From assembly GCA_026014485.1 (NCBI GenBank), contig JAOZIE010000008.1:246254-310253 (forward strand): a DNA stretch of 64,000 bases, in the 5' to 3' direction. A program made the translations under genes and the position numbers. Within the stretch, counting starts at the first letter, position 1. Every line of letters starts with the position of its first letter. This stretch comes from Candidatus Bathyarchaeota archaeon (lineage in GTDB: Archaea > Thermoproteota > Bathyarchaeia > Bathyarchaeales > Bathycorpusculaceae). The notes beneath the pieces are model-generated. The model did not search any database. It had not been told where the DNA came from and was given only the letters and a program-made list of their open reading frames with translations. This document shows, piece by piece, positions 1-8,542 of the stretch.

Positions 1-1
1 C

Positions 2-1054
2 GAAGGCGCCTACGTGGACGCAGTGAGCCCAGGCGAGGTTTTCACGGCTTTAACCAGCGGCTTCACACCCGACCGCATCCTTTTTACAGGAACCAGCGTG
101 CGAACCGACGAGCTCAAGTTCCTTGTGGACAGCAACGTCACCATAAACATAGACAGCCAATCACAGCTGGATAGGCTTCTGCAAATCAGTGTTCCCAAGA
201 CCCTGTCGGTGAGGGTTAACCCCGAAGTCGGCGCGGGGCATCACGACCACTGCATCACCGCGGGAAAGCAGTCCAAGTTCGGCATCTGGGAACCAGACGT
301 CCTAACCGCCTACGAAACAGCTAAGAAGGCAGGAGTCGGAAAATTCGGAATCCACATGCACATAGGCTCAGGCATCTTGGAAGTGAAACCGTTTTTGGGT
401 GCCCTTGAAAAGTTTCTGTCGGTTGCCAAGCGGGTTCATGAGCAGGTCGGCGTTGACTTCGAATTCATTGATGTCGGCGGCGGTTTAGGTGTCCCCTACA
501 AGCCTGAGGACAAGCCGCTGGATTTGCAGGTGTTCTCTGACAAGGTTCTCTCCCTTTTCAAGGCAAGGACCAGCCAGTACGGGCTTGGTGAACCGTTTTT
601 CTGCATGGAGCCAGGCAGGTACTTGGTTGCTGATGCTTGTGTTCTTTTAACCGCTGTTAACACTATAAAGAAGACGCCGTTCAAGAAGTTCGCGGGTGTT
701 GACGCAGGCTTCAACACGTTGCTTCGACCCGCCATGTACGGCAGCTACCACGGTATCCTTGTTGCCAACAAGATGTTTGCTACTGAAGAGGAAAAGTACG
801 ATGTTGCAGGTCCAATCTGCGAGTCAGGCGACTTACTAGCCAAAGACAGGCGTCTACCCATCCTTGAGGAAGGCGATTTACTGGCTGTTCTGAACGCGGG
901 TGCCTACGGATATAGCATGAGCAGCCAATACAATACGCGTCCCCGAGCCGCTGAAGTTCTCCTAAATGACGGCAAATGCAAGTTGGTCAGGGAACGCGAG
1001 CATCTGGATGATTTAACGCGGGGTCAACGGCAGTCCGCGGAGTGGAGTAAATGA
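2..1054 (+). CDS. lysA: Diaminopimelate decarboxylase, 5'-truncated by window edge
   Basis: PLP enzyme that decarboxylates meso-diaminopimelate to L-lysine, the last step of the DAP pathway, in the cytoplasm. The frame is open from base 2 (residues EGAYVDAVSPGE), so the true start and the N-terminal barrel strand with the PLP lysine lie outside the window. Visible family signatures are HIGSG, the Gly-rich DVGGGLG segment, EPGRYLVADA (phosphate and substrate binding) and CESGDLLAKDR, which carries the catalytic Cys contributed across the dimer. The next gene starts inside its stop codon (ATGA, 1051-1054), so it is co-transcribed and translationally coupled with dapF and dapL. The alternative, a carboxynorspermidine or ornithine-type decarboxylase, is unlikely given the neighbours. 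Confidence 0.95.
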   Translation, partial: EGAYVDAVSPGEVFTALTSGFTPDRILFTGTSVRTDELKFLVDSNVTINIDSQSQLDRLLQISVPKTLSVRVNPEVGAGHHDHCITAGKQSKFGIWEPDVLTAYETAKKAGVGKFGIHMHIGSGILEVKPFLGALEKFLSVAKRVHEQVGVDFEFIDVGGGLGVPYKPEDKPLDLQVFSDKVLSLFKARTSQYGLGEPFFCMEPGRYLVADACVLLTAVNTIKKTPFKKFAGVDAGFNTLLRPAMYGSYHGILVANKMFATEEEKYDVAGPICESGDLLAKDRRLPILEEGDLLAVLNAGAYGYSMSSQYNTRPRAAEVLLNDGKCKLVREREHLDDLTRGQRQSAEWSK

Positions 1055-1878
1055 TTTTCTGGAAGATGCATGGGTTAGGCAACGACTACGTCGTCATCGA
1101 CAACCGAGACGGCAAAATAACCGATGCCCAAGCGCCAGCCCTAGCCAAAAAGCTTTGCGAACGTAAATTCAACGTAGGCGCAGACGGGCTGCTGCTTGTT
1201 TACGGCTCCGAAACGGCTGATGTGCGGATGCGAATTTTCAATGCAGACGGCAGCGAAGCGGAGATGTGCGGCAACGGCGTTCGATGCTTCGCCAAATACT
1301 GCTACGAAAACGGAATCGTACAAAAAACCGAGTACACCGTGGAGACCTTAGCGGGGGTAAAGCCTGTTTGGCTAACCGTCGAAGGCGAGCAGGTTCAGCT
1401 GGTTAAGGTTGACATGGGCGCGCCTAACTGGGACAGAAAATCCCTGCCTATGCTGGGCGAAGGCACCTGCATAAACCAAGTCCTCCAAGTTGAGGATGAA
1501 GAAACCTATACAGTAACCTGTTTATCCATGGGAAACCCCCACTGCGTCATATTCGTAGAAAACGTCAACGAGTTCCCCGTAGAATACATTGGACCTATGA
1601 TTGAAAACAACAAGGCTTTCCCAAAGCGGACCAACGTGGGCTTCGTCCAAGTTCTAAGCAAGAAAGAGTTGCAAGTGCGTGTTTGGGAGCGGGGCTGCGG
1701 CGAAACCCTTGCGTGCGGTACAGGAACATGCGCTGTCGTTGCAGCGGCAAATAGGCTGGGCAAGGTAGGTAACAAAGTGAACGTTCACTTGTTAGGCGGC
1801 GACTTGCAGGTTGAAGTGACGAAAACTCTGTTTCTGAGTGGACCTGCAGAGAAGGTTTTTGAAGGAAGACTGTTTTAA
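1051..1878 (+). CDS. dapF: Diaminopimelate epimerase
   Basis: Cofactor-independent racemase converting LL-DAP to meso-DAP, the substrate of LysA. It is 275 residues, the normal family length. Both catalytic cysteines are present in their signatures: Cys73 in EMCGNGVRCF and Cys222 in GCGETLACGTGTCAV, which act as the two-base pair. The start ATG overlaps the lysA stop (ATGA). The following aminotransferase begins 19 bases after the stop, so lysA-dapF-dapL form one operon carrying the final steps of lysine synthesis in near-reverse order. Confidence 0.97.
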   Translation: MIFWKMHGLGNDYVVIDNRDGKITDAQAPALAKKLCERKFNVGADGLLLVYGSETADVRMRIFNADGSEAEMCGNGVRCFAKYCYENGIVQKTEYTVETLAGVKPVWLTVEGEQVQLVKVDMGAPNWDRKSLPMLGEGTCINQVLQVEDEETYTVTCLSMGNPHCVIFVENVNEFPVEYIGPMIENNKAFPKRTNVGFVQVLSKKELQVRVWERGCGETLACGTGTCAVVAAANRLGKVGNKVNVHLLGGDLQVEVTKTLFLSGPAEKVFEGRLF

Positions 1879-1897
1879 CCTAAGAAGTGAACTGAAA

Positions 1898-3061
1898 ATG
1901 ACTGTTGAGTTTGCTGACCGAATCAAGAGGCTTCCCCCTTACCTTTTTGCGGAAATTGAGAAGCAGATTAAAGCCAAGAAAGATGCAGGCGTTGACCTGA
2001 TTTCCCTCAGTATAGGTGACCCTGACCTTTCGCCTCCGCAATTCGTCACTGATGCGCTAAAGGAAGAAGCAGCAAACCCCAAGAACCACAACTACAGCTT
2101 CAGCCAAGGCGAACCCGACTTCCGTGAGGCTGTAACCGCATGGTACAAGAAACGCTTCAACGTGGATGTCACGCAGGATCAGGTGGTTGCGTTACTTGGC
2201 AGTAAAGAAGGCATAGCTAACGTGGCGCGGGCGTTCGTGAATCCAGGCGACAGAGTTCTGTGTCCTGACCCTGCTTACCCCGTTTACGCCAACGGCAGCA
2301 CAATTCTCTGCGACGGCGTACCCGAGGCGGTGCCGTTGCTGGAGGAGAACGGCTTCAAACCCAATTTCGAAACGCTAAAGCCGCAGGGCGCCAAAATGAT
2401 GTTCCTCAATTACCCAAACAACCCCACCGCCGCCACAGTCGACATGGCCTTCCTCAAGGAAGCAGTTGACTTCGCCAAGGACAACAACATCATCCTCTGC
2501 TATGACAACGCGTACTCAGAAATTACCTATGACGGCTACACGGCACCCAGCATCCTTGAAGTCGACGGAGCCATGGACTGCGCCATCGAATTCCACTCGC
2601 TTTCCAAAACCTTCAACGTGACCGGTGACCGCATCGGCTTTGCCGTGGGCAACAAGCAACTCGTCAGCGGATTAGCCAAAGTCAAATCCCAAATAGACTC
2701 CGGTCCCCCAGTCTACACTCAAAGAGTAGCCGTGAAAGCACTAGCTTCATACACGAGCGCTGAGCCACCGGAGTTTCTGCGGAAAAATAACCAGATTCTT
2801 CAGGAACGCCGCGACCTCTTAGCAGAGACGCTAAGCGATATCGGGTTCCCATGCGAAAAACCAAAGGCAACCTTCTACGTGTGGGTAAACTGCAAGGGTG
2901 ACAGCATGAAGTTTGCTTCTAAGCTACTCGAAGTGGGAGTTGCAGTTACGCCAGGGGTCGGTTTTGGTAAATGCGGCGAAAGCTACGCGCGGATAACCTT
3001 CACCCAGCCCGCCGAACGAATACGAGAAGCCTGCGAACGAATCCGCAAACTCTACAAGTAG
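1898..3061 (+). CDS. dapL: LL-diaminopimelate aminotransferase (class I/II PLP aminotransferase)
   Basis: Predicted to convert tetrahydrodipicolinate plus glutamate directly to LL-DAP, bypassing the succinylase and acetylase branches. It is a fold-type I aminotransferase of 387 residues: the N-terminal SIGDPDLSPP segment, the NYPNNPT loop, Asp in CYDNAYSE, the Schiff-base Lys237 in SLSKTFNVTGDRIGF, and a C-terminal Arg in SYARITF. I chose ATG 1898 because an earlier in-frame ATG (1838) lies inside dapF and adds a non-conserved leader. The operon context with lysA and dapF argues for DapL rather than an aspartate or alanine aminotransferase, which sequence alone would not exclude. Confidence 0.88.
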   Translation: MTVEFADRIKRLPPYLFAEIEKQIKAKKDAGVDLISLSIGDPDLSPPQFVTDALKEEAANPKNHNYSFSQGEPDFREAVTAWYKKRFNVDVTQDQVVALLGSKEGIANVARAFVNPGDRVLCPDPAYPVYANGSTILCDGVPEAVPLLEENGFKPNFETLKPQGAKMMFLNYPNNPTAATVDMAFLKEAVDFAKDNNIILCYDNAYSEITYDGYTAPSILEVDGAMDCAIEFHSLSKTFNVTGDRIGFAVGNKQLVSGLAKVKSQIDSGPPVYTQRVAVKALASYTSAEPPEFLRKNNQILQERRDLLAETLSDIGFPCEKPKATFYVWVNCKGDSMKFASKLLEVGVAVTPGVGFGKCGESYARITFTQPAERIREACERIRKLYK

Positions 3062-3074
3062 CTCACGCTACGCC

Positions 3075-3094
3075 TTTTTTCCTTCTTTTCTTTT
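3075..3094 (+). terminator. T-rich transcription terminator after the lysine operon
   Basis: A pyrimidine tract with runs of T6, T4 and T4 begins 13 bases after the dapL stop, with no stem-loop. This matches the oligo-T termination signals usual in archaea. The next gene has its own TATA box. Confidence 0.55.
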
Positions 3095-3193
3095 CGTGAA
3101 CTGAAGATTGCTTCTCTTTGGCGCTGTTTTGTGTCACGTATGCTTCGTAAACTTGGCTCTTTGTTAGGTGTGTTTTACAGGGAATCCGAAAGC

Positions 3194-3200
3194 TATAAAA
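3194..3200 (+). promoter_or_regulatory. TATA box of the K+ channel gene
   Basis: TATAAAA preceded by a purine-rich BRE-like GAAAGC. It is 33 bases upstream of the ATG at 3233, which places the transcription start about 6-10 bases before the start codon (short leader). Confidence 0.6.
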
Positions 3201-3232
3201 GCGGTTTTTGGCGCTGTTCTTCGAGCACTTAG

Positions 3233-4327
3233 ATGACCCAGCCAAAAGAGATTTTCAACCGCGCACCTATCAAGCGCAGAATGAAAAGAGAAAGCCGTAA
3301 GTTCAGCTTTCTTTTCTATCAGGCTCTCTATGGTCCCTTCGTTTTTATTCGTGCAATTTACCGTCAGATTATCCTGTTGGGGCTCATGTTTGTGTGGGGT
3401 GCTTTGATTTTCTCCTATTTTGATCATCTGCCGTTTATTGGGGCTCTTCTCGCCGCGGTTTCCACCGTTACCACGCTTGGGTTTTATGGTCCAAACAACG
3501 GGAACCTCTTCACGATTCATCCTGTTGAGGCAGTGCTCTTAATTATCATGATTGTGATTTCAGTTGGAGCAGGTGCATCCATATTGCAAAGCAGCGTTAA
3601 CACCATAGCTAAAGGTGACCTTGCCAAAGGGCAGGCGGAGAAGCGTTTGATGAAGAAGCTCAAAGGGCACGTTATCGTTTTAGGTTACACTCATCTGGGC
3701 AAGTACGTGACCGACAAGCTGGATGAGATAGGCTTAGACTACGTGGTGGTTACCAAAAACCCGATTAAATATGATGAGTTGCTGAAGAGGAACTGCTTTG
3801 CCGTTCTCGAATCTGAAAACCAACCGATGGATGCCATGACAACCGCAGGCATAGAACGCGCTTCCATGATTGTGGTCGCCCACGAGAAAGACCCCGACAA
3901 CATGCTCTCCATCTTGAGCTCCAGAAAAATGCGCCCCGACATCCGCATAATCAGCGTAGTCCACAACCCAAGCCTAACGGAAACCGCCAAAAACGCAGGC
4001 GCAGACATGGTCATACCCTCCTCAGTGACGGTCGGTCATCTGCTGGCTCTCTCGGCAGTGACCAAAAACATAGTCGGCGTGGTTTTCTCAGAGAGAATCG
4101 GCGCCCAAGAAATCGCTGAATTCTCGGTTTTCAAATCATCCAAGCTAATCGGGAAAAGCCTGCAGGAAATCGCCAAACACGCCACTGTAATCGGCGTGTT
4201 ACGCGAGGGCAAAGTGGTGCGGAACCTTTTCGACCCCACTTTCACCGTAAAAGAGGACGATACCCTGCTGGTTTTTGGCGACCCCGCATGCCTCCTGTCA
4301 CTGGAAGAAGAAGCAAAAGCCCTCTAA
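3233..4327 (+). CDS. RCK-domain potassium channel (MthK/TrkA-N type)
   Basis: Predicted ligand-gated K+ channel subunit in the cytoplasmic membrane. A basic N terminus is followed by TM1 (about residues 43-62), a re-entrant pore loop at 74-86 and TM2 (about 98-119). Then comes a Rossmann RCK-N domain (HVIVLGYTHLGKYV from about 146) and a C-terminal TrkA-C domain ending with DDTLLVFGDP. This is the layout of MthK-like channels. The selectivity filter reads TTLGFYG, where the usual form is T-[TV]-x-G-Y-G-[DE], so the signature is atypical. Monocistronic: its own TATA box upstream and an opposing gene downstream. The nucleotide or Ca2+ ligand cannot be told from sequence. Confidence 0.85.
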   Translation: MTQPKEIFNRAPIKRRMKRESRKFSFLFYQALYGPFVFIRAIYRQIILLGLMFVWGALIFSYFDHLPFIGALLAAVSTVTTLGFYGPNNGNLFTIHPVEAVLLIIMIVISVGAGASILQSSVNTIAKGDLAKGQAEKRLMKKLKGHVIVLGYTHLGKYVTDKLDEIGLDYVVVTKNPIKYDELLKRNCFAVLESENQPMDAMTTAGIERASMIVVAHEKDPDNMLSILSSRKMRPDIRIISVVHNPSLTETAKNAGADMVIPSSVTVGHLLALSAVTKNIVGVVFSERIGAQEIAEFSVFKSSKLIGKSLQEIAKHATVIGVLREGKVVRNLFDPTFTVKEDDTLLVFGDPACLLSLEEEAKAL

Positions 4328-4406
4328 CAAACGGTCTTTTTGTTTTCAACGAAAAAGTTTCAGGGAACGTACGTAGACAAAGAAAAGAATAGAGAGTTGG
4401 GGCTGT

Positions 4407-5375
4407 CTATGGAGGCAGCCAGTTTTTGGGTTGTTCTTTAGGTGCGGCTGCTTTGTCTTTGGCGAGTTTCTTGAGAATCTGTGCTTTGCCGATTTCGTAG
4501 GCTATGGCGTAGTCGAATAGTCCTGAGGCTGCTTCAGTTGCCCGCTTTATCATGTTAGTTTCGATTTTGATTTTCAGCTTGCCGATTGCGAGTGCGCCTA
4601 TACCGAACACGCCTGCCGCCAGTTCTTTGCTGTCATCGTTTGAGCCTAAGCCTTCCACGCCTAACGGTTTAATGGCGTTTATGTCGGCAACTATCTTGCA
4701 TTTCGACGCGTTCTTGAGGTCGGCTGCGCTGAGCAGTTGAATGCCTCCTGCGCCTGCGGCAAGGATGATTTCTGCATCTTTAACAGCTTCAGCGGTCTGC
4801 TCTGGTTTGCTGACTTCGACGACTTTGACGCGTTCTGCGCCTGCTTCCTTGTTGATTTTGTCAGCTACGGCTTGCCCTTTGGCCATGGTGCGTGAGGTGA
4901 TGACTACATTGGCTTTTTCCGCCGCGTAGATTCTGGCTGCTGTCTGCCCGACTGGTCCCGTGCCCGCGAGGACAGTCACGTTTTTGCCTTCCAGCGTACC
5001 CCAGTCTTTTGCAAGGGATGCGCCGAGGGTTTTTGCGACTGCGGCAGCAGCGGTTGAGTATCCACCTCTGGGGTCAACAATTATGCTGTTTCCCCACGGC
5101 GCCGAAGCCATGCATTTTTGGGTGGCTTCAACGACTTTTTCAACCATGTCAAAGTTGCTGCCGTTGATGAAGATTTTTGTGTGCGCCGCGCCCATGGGTC
5201 CACGGGGGAAAAGCAGGTCAAAGACAATTTTTGGGGCGTCTACGTCGGTGACGTTTTCGTATTTGAATATCATGGAGTCAGGGAAAGCATCTATGGCTAC
5301 GAGCATGTCAAAGGGGCTGCAGTACTTGTCGGTGTCTAGGAAAACGAAAACTGTTTTGAAACTTGGTTGTGCCAT
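4407..5375 (-). CDS. mtdB: Methylene-tetrahydromethanopterin dehydrogenase, NAD(P)-dependent (MtdB-like)
   Basis: Predicted to oxidise methylene-H4MPT to methenyl-H4MPT with NAD(P)+. It is 322 residues. The N-terminal half (KTVFVFLDTDKYCSPFDMLV, then LLFPRGPMG) matches the Mpt-N domain of MtdA/MtdB, followed by a Rossmann domain with GTGPVGQ at 138-144 and the NADP-type SRT after the second strand. I chose ATG 5375 rather than an upstream ATG at 5417 because AAGGTG sits 8 bases upstream and the conserved domain starts within ten residues. Such enzymes are best known from methylotrophic bacteria; archaea usually use F420-dependent Mtd. Here it would serve C1 transfer in a Wood-Ljungdahl-type or anabolic route (inference). 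Confidence 0.82.
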   Translation of the reverse strand: MAQPSFKTVFVFLDTDKYCSPFDMLVAIDAFPDSMIFKYENVTDVDAPKIVFDLLFPRGPMGAAHTKIFINGSNFDMVEKVVEATQKCMASAPWGNSIIVDPRGGYSTAAAAVAKTLGASLAKDWGTLEGKNVTVLAGTGPVGQTAARIYAAEKANVVITSRTMAKGQAVADKINKEAGAERVKVVEVSKPEQTAEAVKDAEIILAAGAGGIQLLSAADLKNASKCKIVADINAIKPLGVEGLGSNDDSKELAAGVFGIGALAIGKLKIKIETNMIKRATEAASGLFDYAIAYEIGKAQILKKLAKDKAAAPKEQPKNWLPP

Positions 5376-5487
5376 TTTATGTACACCTTGGATATGCTGT
5401 TGACGCAGATGACGCATTTAAGAATTACCACCCGCCGACGCCGCTTAATCGCCCGTAAACTCCCCTTCGGCGGCTCAATTCAATAGG

Positions 5488-5497
5488 TATATATTTA
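5488..5497 (+). promoter_or_regulatory. TATA box upstream of the His-rich membrane protein
   Basis: TATATATTTA lies 40 bases before the chosen ATG (5537). Initiation about 25 bases downstream would fall near 5516-5520, next to an in-frame GTG at 5516, so a leaderless GTG start is also possible. Confidence 0.5.
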
Positions 5498-5536
5498 GCA
5501 AAAGAAAAGGTTCTAGTGTTATTTGCTGGTTTTTAC

Positions 5537-6043
5537 ATGAAAAAGCTGTTAATTCTAACCGCATGGATAATCATAATCGCCACTGCAATAGTTGTAGCTT
5601 CGGTTTTTCTGGATGTTTTCCGAATACCCTTCTTCTATGTAACCTTCCTTGGCGCGACGCATTCGGCTGTTCATTGGATTGGCTGGGCGGGAACTTTGTA
5701 CATAGCCTTTGTAACCCCCGTTTATCCTATTGTAAAACGCCGATTCCCCAGACATTTGAAGTCAACTCTAGCACTTCATATAGTTGGGAATTTGCTTGCG
5801 GTGCTGCTGGTTTCCATCCATTTCGCTCACCAAGTGACAAGACCTTCAGGCTTCTATCCTGACTTGGGAACTGGGATAGTGCTGTACGCCGCCATGATTC
5901 TGCTGGTTGCAACAGGTCTATCCACGTATTCTATTGGAGCAACCAAACATGCCAAGCTACTGCGTTTCCTTCACGCATCGTTTGCCCTGACATTCTACAC
6001 AGTTATAATAGTGCACATTCTGCAAGGAATATACCTCATTTGA
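5537..6043 (+). CDS. Four- to five-span membrane protein with paired histidines, possible haem-binding
   Basis: A 168-residue integral membrane protein. The first span directly follows MKK, and further spans carry regularly placed histidines: HSAVHW, LALHIVGN, SIHFAH, LRFLHASF and VIIVHIL. Histidines stacked on adjacent helices are typical of b-type cytochromes such as the ferric-reductase-like or cytochrome b561 families, so an electron-transfer role is plausible but not proven. The gene is single, with its own TATA box, and is followed by a convergent gene. I do not recognise a named family. Confidence 0.55.
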   Translation: MKKLLILTAWIIIIATAIVVASVFLDVFRIPFFYVTFLGATHSAVHWIGWAGTLYIAFVTPVYPIVKRRFPRHLKSTLALHIVGNLLAVLLVSIHFAHQVTRPSGFYPDLGTGIVLYAAMILLVATGLSTYSIGATKHAKLLRFLHASFALTFYTVIIVHILQGIYLI

Positions 6044-6110
6044 CCTTGCTTGTTTGGGTCAATCTTTCATCTTAGTAAAGGGCAAGCCGCAATAGACCGA
6101 TTGACTCTCG

Positions 6111-6386
6111 TTATTTTTCGCTTAAAAAGCGTTCAACCTCTTCTTTCTTGACGCCCTTTATCAGCAGCCGTTTTTGCCGTGACGTAGCGCCTGAAGCAAT
6201 CTCCACTGTTGCATGGAAACGTTTTGTTAGCTCTTTCATGATTTCCCTGTTCACTTTGCCTTTCTCGGGCTCTTCAGTGCATCGGACAACGATTTCGTCG
6301 TCTTCCACGCTAACTTGGAACTTCTGCGAGTTGGGTTTCACGTAAACTTCGATTACTGCACCGTCTTTTGTCTGGGTCAGTTTCAT
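6111..6386 (-). CDS. DUF167 / YggU family protein
   Basis: A 91-residue protein of the small conserved YggU/DUF167 fold, function unknown in all domains. Family signatures visible: the early V-K-P-N-S strand, NREIMKELTKRF after the G-K-V turn, and ASGATSRQKRLLI. The ATG at 6386 overlaps the stop codon of the topoisomerase gene (ATGA), so the two are translationally coupled. A longer frame from 6431 is rejected because it runs back into the topoisomerase. Confidence 0.85.
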   Translation of the reverse strand: MKLTQTKDGAVIEVYVKPNSQKFQVSVEDDEIVVRCTEEPEKGKVNREIMKELTKRFHATVEIASGATSRQKRLLIKGVKKEEVERFLSEK

Positions 6387-8026
6387 GCGGTGATGCACTC
6401 GGGTTCCGCCGATTTGCCCTGCAGCGCCCAACTGAACTTTTTCTGCAACGTCTTGGGGTAAAACTTTGCGATGTCAAATTTGACTTTTTTAGACCACTTC
6501 ACGTACGCCGTCGGGTCAATGTACGACTTCAGCGAAGTGCCCAAATTATACTCTCGGGTCTGCTCGGTCAACTCTATATCCAGTTTGGCTTTCGCTATTC
6601 TTTTTTCCAGCCCAGCCGTTTTTTTGCCCTCCGCCTTCTTTGTCTCCAACTGCGCTTCTGCATCCTTGAGTTTTTCTTGCTTCTTGGCTAAGCGTTCGTC
6701 AAACGTGGCGGGAATCTTGCGTTTGTGGTTTGCTACTTCCGCAACCTTCAGGTTAGCCATCTTCGCCGCGAATTTCTTCACGTATTCAGGGTCGTCTTTT
6801 TTGACTCCGCGTTTCTCCAGTTCTTCTTTGAGAGTTTTGGTGCACCGCCAAGTACGGAAAACCTTGGCTGTGAGTTTGGGCATTTTCTCGGAGAGGAAAC
6901 GTGAGACCTTTTTGCTGTCTATGCCTTCGAAGAGGTATTCTTTGCTGTTTTCGGAGAAATACCTGATGTTTTCGATGACTTCAGCAGGCGCCTGCACTTC
7001 TTTTACCCAGCGCACGGAGTCTTTGCCCAAAAAGTCAAAATGAAGCGTGTCACCCAAAATGGTTATGTGCTCTTTCCGAAGCGTTATGGCGCCCACGGTG
7101 TCGGCTTCTTCAGGGTCCTTTTCGTCGCCTACCCTCATGTTCGGGTTCAAGATGAGCCAGCAAACTGTAGCGACCTTCCTTCGGCTTTCGTCCTTCGATT
7201 TCAGATTTCTGAGGATGTGGGTTTCAACTGTCTTTATGTTCTTGCCCAAGGTTTCGGCTTTTTGGAATTTCTCTTTCTCGCGGTTCTGCTTCAGAAAAGC
7301 CGTGTCGCTGAACCAGACGTACTTGATTTTCCCCGTCAGCTTGTCTTCCCACTTCGCCACGTACATTTTGTCTTTTTCCCACGTTACCTTCCAGCCTTCA
7401 GGCTTTGGCGCGTCTGGTGACAGGTTAAGAATTATGTCTTCTTTTCGGGGGCCTTCCTTCCATCTGCCCCGCTGCGGATGGTCTCCGCGTCCAGCGAAAA
7501 GACAGGACGGCTCAGAGGTCCAGTTGGCTATTTCCAGTTTCTGTCCGTCAACCTCGGCGAAGCCAAAAATTTCTTTGAGTTCTTCCCGTTTAGTCTTCCG
7601 TTCTGCAGCTAACTGCTTTTTGATTTCTTTGGGCATGTCTGCTTTCTTCTGCTTCTCCTCCTCAACGAAGCTGGAGATTTCAGAGAACTCTATGTCCTGA
7701 TGGATTGAGGCGTCAGCGTCGCCTACGTCACCGCCATTGTAGTTTTCTATCTTGTCAAGGTACTCTGCGGTGAAGCCTTCCAGAAACTTGAGCTGCGGGT
7801 TTTCCTGTTTTAGCTGGGCAAGAAACTCGCGCATAAAGTTCTTCATGAAAACCTTGTCTGGCGGGGAAGCAGCTGACTGTCTTTTGCGTATCCAAGCGAC
7901 TGCCATCTGCTCGCTTTTTTGGGTTAGTTTCACGGTTTGGTTTTGGATTTTTACGTTGAATCCTTTGGGTTCGTATTCGGGGACGTATATGCCGTTGTGT
8001 ACGAGGCTGGTTAAAACGTGCTTCAT
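6383..8026 (-). CDS. top1B: DNA topoisomerase IB, eukaryote-like
   Basis: Type IB topoisomerase that relaxes supercoils of either sign through a 3'-phosphotyrosine. It is 547 residues. The N-terminal clamp domain begins with HNGIYVPEYEP and includes GRGDHPQRGRWKEG, matching the HNG and GRG-HP signatures of eukaryal Top1. The catalytic core has Arg in VFRTWRCTKTL, then a Lys-rich coiled-coil linker (about 425-480), and the nucleophile Tyr502 in LGTSLKSYIDP, aligned with the eukaryal LGTSK-NY-DPR motif. About 45 residues follow the Tyr, more than in human Top1. Archaeal Top1B is known mainly from Thaumarchaeota and allied TACK lineages, which supports the taxonomic reading. Confidence 0.95.
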   Translation of the reverse strand: MKHVLTSLVHNGIYVPEYEPKGFNVKIQNQTVKLTQKSEQMAVAWIRKRQSAASPPDKVFMKNFMREFLAQLKQENPQLKFLEGFTAEYLDKIENYNGGDVGDADASIHQDIEFSEISSFVEEEKQKKADMPKEIKKQLAAERKTKREELKEIFGFAEVDGQKLEIANWTSEPSCLFAGRGDHPQRGRWKEGPRKEDIILNLSPDAPKPEGWKVTWEKDKMYVAKWEDKLTGKIKYVWFSDTAFLKQNREKEKFQKAETLGKNIKTVETHILRNLKSKDESRRKVATVCWLILNPNMRVGDEKDPEEADTVGAITLRKEHITILGDTLHFDFLGKDSVRWVKEVQAPAEVIENIRYFSENSKEYLFEGIDSKKVSRFLSEKMPKLTAKVFRTWRCTKTLKEELEKRGVKKDDPEYVKKFAAKMANLKVAEVANHKRKIPATFDERLAKKQEKLKDAEAQLETKKAEGKKTAGLEKRIAKAKLDIELTEQTREYNLGTSLKSYIDPTAYVKWSKKVKFDIAKFYPKTLQKKFSWALQGKSAEPECITA

Positions 8027-8137
8027 GGTGTGTGCATCTCAACAATCATGTGCGTGGAAACTTTGCCGTTTTTCGCTGTTTTTATGATTTGGGTGTTTTC
8101 CCCCTTAAAAACTTTCACCACCCACTTAACGCTTAAC

Positions 8138-8542
8138 TTATAAAGGCAGCTTGGATTTCCGTTCCGCCCGAGCCTTTTTCAGCTTCGCGTAAACTTCATC
8201 CACCATCTTACGCTCCACATAACCTTTGTGGGGTCGAAAACCGCCTGAAAACCCGCCGGGTATGTGCATAAGCTCATGCACCAGCGTCTTCTCTTTGTCT
8301 TCGTCAGACATTTTGTCAAAAATCTCCGAGATAACCTCGATGGTGTAGGCTGGCGGCATATTCAGCACACCCTGCCACAGTTTACCCAAGCCGTGAATGC
8401 GGGCGATGGTGCGTTTGGCTTTGCTGCCTCTGCTGCGGACGCAGTAGACGAATTGGGGAACAACGTGGAAGAATTCGCATTCCTCTGCAAGCTGGTCAAT
8501 TTGCTTTTTGATTTCGGGAGCTTCATAGTACTTTATGGGCAT
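8138..8542 (-). CDS. Putative archaeal metallopeptidase (HExxH)
   Basis: A 134-residue single-domain protein with a zincin motif HELMH at 89-93 followed by IPGGFSGGF, and a further His at the HKGY segment as a possible third zinc ligand. This fits the predicted-metallopeptidase family (COG4900-like) found in archaea and some phages. There is no signal peptide or membrane segment, so it should be cytoplasmic. The mid region, with a Cys and a basic RSRGSKAKR stretch, is also typical. Substrate unknown. Its promoter would lie in the 330-base gap to the right. Confidence 0.7.
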   Translation of the reverse strand: MPIKYYEAPEIKKQIDQLAEECEFFHVVPQFVYCVRSRGSKAKRTIARIHGLGKLWQGVLNMPPAYTIEVISEIFDKMSDEDKEKTLVHELMHIPGGFSGGFRPHKGYVERKMVDEVYAKLKKARAERKSKLPL

